Under the pieces are notes generated by a model. That model was not told the origin of the DNA, made no database searches, and was given only the letters and a program-made list of their open reading frames with translations. Position numbers and translations under genes: made by a program. A DNA stretch of 64,000 nt from Tubulanus polymorphus (Eukaryota; Nemertea; Palaeonemertea; Tubulaniformes; Tubulanidae): positions 19,628,153-19,692,152 of the forward strand of contig NC_134028.1 of assembly GCF_964204645.1 (NCBI RefSeq), read 5' to 3'. This document shows, one piece after another, positions 56,613 to 64,000 of the stretch. Positions within the stretch are counted from its first letter, which is position 1. Every line of letters starts with the position of its first letter.

Positions 56613-57295
56613 TTGTGTTCTGCTCTGTTGATCGTGTATGGATTTGCAATTGATCTACAGATTTTTCAAGTGCAGAAATTGGAACCTAAGTTGAACGTGA
56701 AGACCATCATGAAATGGTATGACAGGTTGCGTGAAGTTTGTAGCGATTTTCTAAGGCGTAATCCTGTCATCATAAAAGGTGATGTCGCAAAATCAATTTC
56801 AGAAATTGATGAATCACTTTTCGGAAGAAGACGCAAACAAAGGAAACGGAAAATAGGACACATGGGTGTTTGGAATCATTGAACGTGGAACACGGAATGT
56901 TGTAATTTCATGTGAACCGTAGAAATCGTGAAACTTTATTGCCGATTATAAAGAAGCACGTTGCAAGTGGCTGCACAATTTATTCAGATGGTTGGTCGGC
57001 ATATTCGACGTTAAATGAAACGTATAACCGTGGTGTTGTTAATCATTCCAAAGAGTTCAAATCTGTCGAAAATGTTTGCTCGAATGGCATTGAAGGTATG
57101 TGGGGTATGATGAAAGGTAGGATCAAGAAAATAAAGGGCGTTGTCCACCAAAGAATTGGAATTTATATTGATGAATTTGTGTGTAGGTATAGATTTGGAC
57201 ACTCAAATGGAGACATTTTTGGGCATTTTTCTGTCATAGGGCCTATAGGGCAACTAAAAAGAATGGAAAAATTGAGTCGGCCTAACTTACATTGA
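56613..57295 (+). pseudogene. Third Merlin transposase, different subfamily, frameshifted
   Basis: The first frame (to 56882) reads VKTIMKWYDRLREVCSDFL and SEIDESLFGRRRK (first Asp). A short middle segment reads GIIERGTRN in another phase. The last frame (from 56912) carries TIYSDGWSAY (second Asp), NHSKEFKSVENV and SNGIEGMWGMMKGR (Glu), then IDEFVCRYRF. Two indels fall between about 56872 and 56912. It is clearly related to the transposases at 34845 and 41012 but diverged. TIRs were not located. Confidence 0.8.
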
Positions 57296-57602
57296 ACATT
57301 TGAAGCTGTGACTGCTCGTCGGCAAGATTTTTCTGGATCGTACGGAGAGTAACCAGTGGCCCACGGGAATGAATAGCAACTCTCCAGACTTTTGCGTCGA
57401 AACTCTTTATTGGTTTGTTCATTTTGATGGTTTTTGTGTCATTTCTTGAAAAGCTTTTAACTGCCTAAAATAATCATAAATTTGTTCATGTTTTCATGTC
57501 AAATGAAGGTTACCAGGTTATATTCTACTGTATTTGTATGTTTAAAAGAAAATAAATTTTAATTTAGGCCTACCTGTAAAATCACATCTTTTTGTTGAAC
57601 AA

Positions 57603-58046
57603 TTACATGATATAACGTTTTGGCGGCGATGACGGAAGTAATAGGCAAATATTTAAGATCACATAAATCAAAATCAAATCATTGTAATCTTTAGAAAGTA
57701 TTATATTACTTTTTCTTTCATTGAAAGGAGTTTTAAGAATATTAATTATGTTTTCATCTAAAGTTCCTTTATAATTAAAAACTGTATTGAATATTTTAGG
57801 ATTTTTAGCGCCGTTATTAAAAGTATCAATTAGTTCAGTAATTGAATATGTTTCATTTGATAATATTTGATTAATTACAGTAATATTTTCAATTTTATAA
57901 TGTCTTGCGGACACTAAATTTGTTGCTGAAATATAATTCTTAATGTTAAACTGTGAAAATGATTTATTGGTTTCATTGATTTCGATTTTAAAGTTGGGTT
58001 CTTCTTCTTTCTTCATTTTTATAACAAAATTTTTGTTAAAACTCAT
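57603..58046 (-). pseudogene. N-terminal part of an HNH-type gene from a second Polinton
   Basis: ATG 58046 opens 147 codons: a short charged leader (MKKEEEPNFKIEINE), then NYISATNLV, INQILSNETYS and GTLDENIINILKTPFNER, homologous to 769-1020. It shows the ~30 N-terminal residues that the first element lost. The last ~20 codons are unrelated sequence, marking the truncation. Confidence 0.7.
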
Positions 58047-58049
58047 TCA

Positions 58050-58440
58050 AATATAAATATTCAATGTTTTAAATATGAATAATTTCACTCGTTAATTACT
58101 CATTACTTTTTATATTAAAAATCAAGAATTTAACACATATAAATATAAATATTCACTGTTTTAAATATGAATTATTTCACTCGTTAATTACTCGTTACTT
58201 TTATGTTTAAAAATAAGAATCTAACATATATAAATATAAATATTCACTGTTTTAAATATGAATTATTTTACTCGTTAATTACTCGTTGTTTTTATACTGA
58301 AAATAAGAATTTAACATATATAAATATAAATATTCACTGTTTTAAAACACTCACACTTTACTCACACTTTTTATGTTTAAAAATTGATTTTAATTCTAGC
58401 AACTCGTTAATTACTCGTTACTTTTTCTCACACATTTTAT
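58050..58440. repeat. ~114-bp tandem repeats in the Polinton leader
   Basis: Three to four units with AACATATATAAATATAAATA, TTCACTGTTTTAAATATGAA and CTCGTTAATTACTCGTTAC. Confidence 0.85.
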
Positions 58441-58572
58441 GTTTGCACTTTACTCACGCTTTACTCACACTTTTTATATTGAAAATTGATTTTTTATTAT
58501 TCAAAATCTATATTTGATCTTATTTTTCTAGATTATTATGCTAACACTTTACTCAATATGAATATTTTAAGA

Positions 58573-58721
58573 GTAATAGGGAATAAGTTGTTTCACATCA
58601 AAGGTTGAAGGTGCTCATAAAAAATGAAAAAATAAATTCGAGCTTGCGAGAATTTATTTTTTCATTTTTTATGAGCTTGACCTTTCGACCTTTGGTATGA
58701 AACAACTTATTCCCTATTACT
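58573..58721. repeat. Fold-back tip of the second Polinton (149 bp)
   Basis: Long complementary arms (AGTAATAGGGAATAAGTTG and its mirror) around an inner AAATTCGAGCTTGCGAGAATTT hairpin. Same architecture as 53-237 and 20843-21031, with largely unrelated stem sequence. Confidence 0.9.
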
Positions 58722-58909
58722 GGCGGATTCTAATCCAATCGTTTTATTGAATCGGAATTCATTTTCTTTGTCCGTTAAAAAGTGATGTAGGTATTGACTT
58801 TGGATACTTAAGATGACTGCAATCCTTAGAATGTGCATAGCATCTTTTGAACTTACGAGACTCGTTTCTTCAATATTTTCATCTGGAACAAACATGATTT
58901 TGAGTGCAA
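58722..58909 (-). pseudogene. Host exon cut by the second Polinton tip
   Basis: Acceptor GTGTCTTCAG, then VALKIMFVPDENIEETSLVS, KDAMHILRIAVILSIQ and KENEFRFNKTIGLES in an open frame until the Polinton tip at 58721. Phase 1 matches the donor of the exon at 59107-59263. The gene was not recognised. Confidence 0.5.
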
Positions 58910-59106
58910 CTGAAGACACGAACCCGTATTTTAATAATGGTTATTTTGAAATAGCAGGAGACTTGAAATCCTGAGTTAAATTTTTTGAGAATTCTGTCAT
59001 TATGCAAACTGAATTCAAATGAACAAATAGTGGTAATTTATATATAAACTTTCTTTATCAATGATTTTTTCAAACCTTCTACATGAAGAGGTTTTAAGAT
59101 ACATAC

Positions 59107-59263
59107 CGTCACTCGAGTGTGAATCGTACATTCGGTTCATATACATTACAAATTCGCCACGAATTTTGTTGAACGCGGTTGTTGCCTCTGGGGAATGTTT
59201 TAAAACCGTTTCCTTAGAATTTGAAATCATTCTAAATTGCCTCGAATATGGGAATGAAACTTT
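59107..59263 (-). CDS. Host exon of an unrecognised gene
   Basis: 157 bp between acceptor GGATTAG and a strong donor GTATGT, phase 0 in and phase 1 out. Reads SKETVLKHSPEATTAFNKIR, then GEFVMYMNRMYDSHSSD. It joins in frame to the exon at 58909. Probably a secreted or helical protein; no domain recognised. Confidence 0.5.
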
Positions 59264-59401
59264 CTAATCCTGATTGTGACAACAGTTTATAAATATCTTT
59301 ACAAACGCTCGACGGTTGGATCATTGGTTTGGAGACGATGAACAAGAACCTATCCCAGAATCCGTTTCACCACATTGTTGACTTGCCCCGTTAATCATTT
59401 C

Positions 59402-59659
59402 CTAAAACATGGGTTCTGGTTGAATGAACACAAGCATAGATCTTGCCCTCTTGTTCCTGTTGACAATGTTGATGCATCGCAATGTCCACCCCATAAAATA
59501 TACTTTATTAAGAAAACTCCTTTCTGATTCGTCATTACGTTGTTTCGTATTAATTTCGGCCATCAGCTTCGCACCTTCGTCCTCGCTTATCAAGCCATAC
59601 CCTCGGTTTTCTTTTTGATGGTTTTGTATTCCAGCGGAGGTGTATTTACCGATCAACAA
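59402..59659 (-). CDS. Possible upstream exon of the same gene
   Basis: The open stretch reads NRGYGLISEDEGAKLMAEIN and NDESERSFLNK before a possible GTATAT donor near 59510. Splice boundaries are not secure. Confidence 0.3.
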   Translation of the reverse strand: MLIGKYTSAGIQNHQKENRGYGLISEDEGAKLMAEINTKQRNDESERSFLNKVYFMGWTLRCINIVNRNKRARSMLVFIQPEPMF

Positions 59660-59665
59660 TGATTA

Positions 59666-59880
59666 TCACTTTTTTGCATAAACCCTATTGGCTGGTATTA
59701 CGATCTCATCAAATGCTCGCGATTTACCTCTTCCACACCAGCAAAGACATGCAATAAACGTGTTTAGGGTTGATGTAAAATCACCGTCTTCCGTTTCAGC
59801 TACACATCCAGGCCCTGTCACTGTCAGACTTGCTGTTATTAGTAGCAATGCCCCAACTAAAAGATCGAGTGGACAGTTTT
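59666..59880 (-). CDS. Possible first exon with signal peptide
   Basis: Hydrophobic LLITASLTVTG followed by PGCVAETEDG and a Cys pair (ACLCWCGRG), then a possible GTAAAT donor near 59718. It looks like a signal peptide of a small secreted protein. Low confidence. Confidence 0.3.
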
Positions 59881-59905
59881 TTTGCCCTTGAGTAGGTTAG
59901 TAGCC

Positions 59906-60451
59906 TAATGTCTATTTATTAATGAATGAGACCTGTTTTTCTTGGATATTTTGCTTACTTTTTGGGGTACATACCTCATTTATGTCTTAACAGAATGCCA
60001 AAAATCGCGGACAACAACTGAATATCCGATATATTTCCAGTTCTGTACCATTTAGATGGATTGGCAAAAAGACTCCTTAAGTCCAGTTGAATGAGAGAGA
60101 AAATCCTCCATTTTGTGAAATTTCTTGAATTTTTACATTGTCACCATGCCTACGACATGAAGTTATTTTTCTTGTGGGGTCTCAACAACTAAATCAGGGT
60201 GGCGTAGGCATGGTAACAATGTTCAAATCCAAGAAATTTGACAAAATGGAGGATTTTCTCTCTCATTCAACTGGACTTAAGGAGTCTTTTTGCCAATCCA
60301 TCTAATTGGTACAGAACTGGAAATATATCGGATATTCAGTTGTTGTCCGCGATTTTTGGCATTCTGTTAAGACATAAATGAGGTATGTACCCCAAAAAGT
60401 AAGCAAAATATCCAAGAAAAACAGGTCTCATCAATTAATAAATAGACATTA
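59906..60451. mobile_element. 546-bp fold-back element
   Basis: TAATGTCTATTTATT at the left is mirrored by AATAAATAGACATTA at the right. Arms of ~240 bp are nearly perfectly complementary (CTCCTTAAGTCCAGTTGAAT, AATATCCGATATATTTCCAG) around a ~60-bp spacer near 60160-60210. A hairpin MITE or a recent inverted duplication. Confidence 0.9.
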
Positions 60452-61299
60452 GATCCTTAACCATTCTAGTTCCTGTTCGTTGACAATTTCTGACCATGGT
60501 ACTTTAATTTTCCATGCTTTTTTATATATTTTAGCAATATCGGAGCTGCATAGAATTGATCTCGACATCTCGGCAATTGTCTTTGATCTGACTAAACAGT
60601 TTAATCAGTTTAATTACAAATTCAATCAAGATATGTATCCATAGTAACACTAATGACAGTGGCTGAAAGAAACTATGGACGCAGTGTGCTATAACAATAG
60701 AATCTTCGGTATCACACGAATTACACTATAGGTAATGAATTCAATTCGCAAATTCTTAGTTCTAAGATTCTAAGAGACGTATTTTGTAAGCTATAGTAAA
60801 AAGTGATAAGAATTAAAAGTTATTCACATACTCTTAATGTTGAGTTGACTGGTTTACTGGCTCGATTCGTGAAGTTTACATTGATCCAAGAAGTGGCAAC
60901 GTTACAGCACCCACGCCTCATTGATGCCTCGTTTGGGAGGTTTTATTCTACAAGTTCCTGTGGCTTCCGATTCACCCTGGCCGTGGATTTAAAAAATCAT
61001 GTCCTTATGTGCCACAGTTTTTCAAGAAATCAATCATCATGTGCAACAGTTCACTCGGGCTCTTTCTGTTCTATTGATAAATAAATCGACTTAAAGTTAC
61101 GGGTCTTGTCGTCTTATCCTTCCAACCAAGATATTCGACGTTTCTTTCAGATGTTTCCTCAATCTATGACCACAATAACGACCGAATCTTATCTATTTTT
61201 CTTCTTATCTGGTAAAAATTTATTCTAAAATCTACGATTAAAAACATACCCGGGATAGAAATCATTTTAAAAACAAACAGCATCGACTGCTGCTGCAAT
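60452..61299. other. Downstream of the TRPA1-like gene, no gene recognised
   Basis: On the minus strand this is 3' UTR or intergenic sequence after the channel stop codon. Confidence 0.4.
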
Positions 61300-61498
61300 C
61301 TAAACATCAACTAATGCTCGCATCAAGGGTTTTCTGTCAGACGGGGAGGGTTTTGGATCGAATCCTATTTCTGAGAGAATGTACGAATCCTTCTCCGCGC
61401 GATCTTGTTGCACATCCCTCGTCTCCAGTTCGAATTTACGACCTAATTGTTGAATAATGAGCCCTTGTTTCTCTAGTAATCGTTGTAAACCTCGTAAT
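61300..61498 (-). CDS. TRPA1: TRPA1-like channel, terminal exon
   Basis: Acceptor ATTTATAG. One base completes the split Arg codon, then LRGLQRLLEKQGLIIQQLGR forms a C-terminal coiled coil. The chain ends PSDRKPLMRALVDV at TAG 61300-61302. The coiled coil matches the tetramerising C-terminal helix of TRPA1 channels. Only the phase and context tie it to the channel, but the join with the previous exon (phase 2) is exact. Confidence 0.75.
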
Positions 61499-61576
61499 CT
61501 ATAAATCGATTTAATAAATGTTATTGCTTAATTAAGCATCAGATTTACGAGCGAGGTTTGTATGTGATATTTGTAC

Positions 61577-61692
61577 CTGTTTTTCTGTGACGCCATTTCT
61601 TGGACAATTGATTTTAATCTATCACTATCAACCTCATCCTCTTCCTGTATGAATCGTGTGGATTTAGTTGTACCGAAAAGTTGAGCTCGACA
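61577..61692 (-). CDS. TRPA1: TRPA1-like channel, penultimate exon
   Basis: 116 bp from acceptor TTTCATCTAG to donor GTACAA, phase 0 to 2. Reads CRAQLFGTTKSTRFIQEEDE, then DRLKSIVQEMASQKN. Acidic linker and start of the C-terminal helix. Confidence 0.7.
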
Positions 61693-62072
61693 CTAGATGA
61701 AATTTAAATAAAAATCATTTAACAGCTAATGAGGGTGTACAGAAACGACTATGTTCCATCCAGACCGAGTTTCACATTGACGCAGTTCCATCCAGGCCCA
61801 GAATTCCATCACGGCTCAGTTCCGTCGCAACTACGGTTCGCGGCCCAGCTCAATGTTCAGCACTGGTTCCACAATTCGCGTAAGATTTGAATTTTCAATT
61901 AGATAGCAAGAACGGCCCAGTTGCAGAGTTGTTAGAATTAGTTCATTTACAGTAACTTGACTCTTAAGTCAGAATATTGACTAAAAACTGTTTAAAAACT
62001 GCGACTAAAAAAGGTCCAGGACCCGTATCAGTTAATCTTAATGTATTCGATACTGAGAGAGTTTGTAGTTAC

Positions 62073-62183
62073 CCTCGAGAAACAAGACATGTCGGAGTTA
62101 GGTCTGATTGTGTGAGTTTTGAAATGTACTTTTCTCTGAAGTGAACGAGGAAATGTGGTTTCAATATCACTGATCATCTGGAA
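62073..62183 (-). CDS. TRPA1: TRPA1-like channel, post-S6 cytoplasmic exon
   Basis: 111 bp, acceptor TGTTTTTAG, donor GTAACT, phase 0-0. Reads MISDIETTFPRSLQRKV, then HTIRPN. This corresponds to the segment after the TRP-like helix, where the family has an (I/E)E-x-x-(L/F)P-x-x-L-x-(R/K)KV pattern and a PN turn. Confidence 0.82.
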
Positions 62184-62264
62184 CTAAAAACAGAACAAAC
62201 ATCTTATCATAATTTCTATCCAGTTGATTATGATCGAGGGAGGGCGGCGCGGTGGAGGATTTAC

Positions 62265-62333
62265 CTGCATGGCTAGACGTTTAAAATATGCATTCTTCTG
62301 AATTTTATCAATGTCACCCACAGCGATACCGAC
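62265..62333 (-). CDS. TRPA1: TRPA1-like channel, S6/TRP-helix exon
   Basis: 69 bp, acceptor GTTTGTAG, donor GTAAAT, phase 0-0. Reads VGIAVGDIDKIQKNAYFKRL, then AMQ, the highly conserved end of S6 and TRP-like helix of TRPA1 channels. Confidence 0.92.
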
Positions 62334-62556
62334 CTACAAACAAATACAGAATCATTCATAACGACATTCTTAATCATTTACATCGATTTAACTTTTAATC
62401 ATAAAATTTGAAATATAAAAATTCAATTTATCACGATCTATGAACGATATGATATTACAATGTATATATTCTACTATGTATAATTGAAGTAGAAATGCAC
62501 GTATGTAAACTAGAACCATGCAGTTTAACAAAACCCAAATCAAATTGTCTCAAAAC

Positions 62557-62559
<3 letters not shown>

Positions 62560-62649
<90 letters not shown>
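62560..62649. repeat. (TA)n microsatellite, ~90 bp
   Basis: Uninterrupted TA dinucleotides in an intron of the channel gene. Confidence 0.98.
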
Positions 62650-62651
<2 letters not shown>

Positions 62652-63752
62652 TAACTAAATCAAAACTAAGGGTCCAGGGACATCATATGCCCACTTGATA
62701 AAATGCTTGCAATCTGACAATTTGAATATTCATCACCCTCTATGGTGAACAAATAAATCAATACTAATAGAACTTTTCCTCTTAACTAGGATTCTACACT
62801 TGACTGTCGTTAGAAACATATGCCTACAGATACGAATAAATATACATAATACCATTTTATTCCACTATTCAACGCCCCCGTGATCGAATAAAAAAACCAA
62901 TCACTTTGGAATAGCACAATCGTAGGAAATGACACGTGCCACAATTTTGCAATTAATTGTTTTCATAGCATATCACTAAGTACCAATGTATATGGAAATT
63001 TTGTTATTCAACGCCCCCCTGGTGATTATAAACAGACACTTAATGGCTTTGGAACCAACCTCTATCGTAAATTTCACGAGCTACAAATATTAGAAAAAAA
63101 CTGGGTAACCTCAATTCCATGTGAGGAGATGAATCCTATGACAGTGATAACAATTATGAAATGTCAAGATGATGAGTTAAAACCTTTCGATTTTTTCCTT
63201 CAAAAACCGTTTTCCATCTACGATTGAGGACTGATTATTCATTGCGTGCAACATTGACTGATCAGAAAACTCGATCGTCTGATCTGGTATGTCAAGATCA
63301 AAGAATAGGCCTACCCACCACGATTTCTTATTCAGAAAAATACAAATCCTTTTAGTGAGCTATTTGGTCTCAGATTTCAGGCTGAACTTTGGGAAAGGAC
63401 TGCAGATGTGGATGATCGTATAAACCAAAATATGGAGACAATCCGTTGAAATTTCCGAACCGGATTCCGCCTATGGACGGATGGAAAAGTGAAATGCAAC
63501 AACCCGCTGCGACTTATTGGGTCATCAATTGGCTAAAAGCATATAAGCATCGCAGCATGGTGTTAAACGGGCATTCCAAACACATTCCATTATTAAACAT
63601 TCCAAATTAAGAGTTAACCGTGGGTTAAGGAATGGTGAGGTCGTTCTGGATGTAAGGTAGTTCAGGTTTTGGTGTAAAGTGGTGTAAAGTGGTTCAGATG
63701 GTTTTAGGTGTAATGGTTCAGATGGTTCTGGCGGTCGTAGTTATGAACATAC
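62650..63752. other. Channel-gene intron with dispersed repeat related to the kringle-unit intron
   Basis: 62671-63060 contains GGTCCAGGGACATCATATGC, CCACTTG, ATTCTACACTTG and ATTCAACGCCCCC blocks in the same order as the kringle-unit introns, diverged. Confidence 0.55.
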
Positions 63753-63926
63753 CAATAGATTCATGATCATGATGGGCATCACAATAACGAATACAACTAA
63801 TAGAATAAAACCATCGTGTTTGAACGGACCCAAGTCTGAGTGTACAAAACTATCCATATAATTGATTTCGCCTAGAGTCATAATCATTACAGTCACCGTG
63901 TTTTCTTCAAACGTCTCAAATACCGG
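63753..63926 (-). CDS. TRPA1: TRPA1-like channel, pore loop and S6 exon
   Basis: 174 bp between acceptor TATTTTCAG and donor GTATGT. Reads PVFETFEENTVTVMIMTLGE, then INYMDSF (selectivity-filter region) and GFILLVVFVIVMPIMIMNLL (S6), continuing directly into VGIAVGDI of the next exon. The MxLGxINY filter motif and PIxxMNLLxGxAVGDI are diagnostic of the TRPA family, Ca2+-permeable cation channels for noxious chemical or thermal cues. Upstream exons (ankyrin repeats, S1-S5) lie beyond the window. Confidence 0.92.
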
Positions 63927-64000
63927 CTGAAAATACACATCATTATATATTCATACACATACATTTCATCCCGGTATATCGAGCCCCCCGTGGGTTCAAT

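Larger units (their letters stand above)
57603..58721. mobile_element. Terminal fragment of a second Polinton family
   Basis: ~1.1 kb ending at 58721 in a fold-back tip with the same AGTAATAGGG start but otherwise different sequence from the first element. It contains the HNH-type gene start and ~114-bp tandem repeats. The rest of the element is absent. Confidence 0.75.

Overview
The window reads as metazoan nuclear DNA, probably from a marine invertebrate (phylum not determinable here). The evidence is two intron-containing animal genes, a kringle-domain gene and a TRPA1-like ion channel, plus a dense load of DNA transposons, non-LTR fragments, MITEs and satellites. No bacterial operon, rRNA gene or CRISPR array is present.

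Region 1 (47-21037): a 20,979-bp Maverick/Polinton, AT-rich, bounded by a 6-bp target-site duplication (TACAGT) and roughly 665-bp terminal inverted repeats. Each tip folds back on itself as a ~185-bp palindrome. Plus-strand cargo is an HNH nuclease, a small membrane protein, a chromodomain integrase and an A32/FtsK-type packaging ATPase. Minus-strand cargo is a protein-primed family B DNA polymerase, an OB-like small protein, a penton-like capsid protein, several small membrane proteins, a large membrane-anchored protein and a major capsid protein. Polymerase, capsid, ATPase, HNH and other genes carry stops, frameshifts or a deletion, so this copy is dead. No adenovirus-type protease was found. 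Most minus-strand structural genes share a start-proximal motif (T-tract, then A/T-rich spacer, then TAAATG) in 16-25-nt gaps, resembling a late promoter. A ~4.8-kb non-coding element is inserted in the structural cluster.

Region 2 (21.5-29.4 kb): a 7.87-kb unclassified element with 600-680-bp inverted repeats holding 73-bp tandem units with perfect GGGAGGAATATTCCTCCC palindromes; a LINE 3' end and MITEs lie inside.

Region 3 (31-48 kb): minus-strand array of eight 249-bp, phase 1-1 kringle exons in ~1.4-kb units, one with a premature stop. A complete 1,972-bp Merlin transposon with an 8-bp TSD, a truncated second Merlin, a 1.2-kb AATGAAAATG satellite and a 140-bp MITE lie in its introns. Constant offsets show recent segmental duplication.

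Region 4 (49-58.7 kb): non-LTR remnant, a PIF/Harbinger-type element (TSD TAA) carrying a Polinton fragment between two 53-bp palindromic repeats, a 50-bp minisatellite, a third Merlin transposase, and a second Polinton terminus whose tip abuts a host exon.

Region 5 (58.7-64 kb): exons of an unrecognised minus-strand gene, a 546-bp fold-back element, and the last five exons of a TRPA1-like channel gene whose 5' part lies beyond the window.
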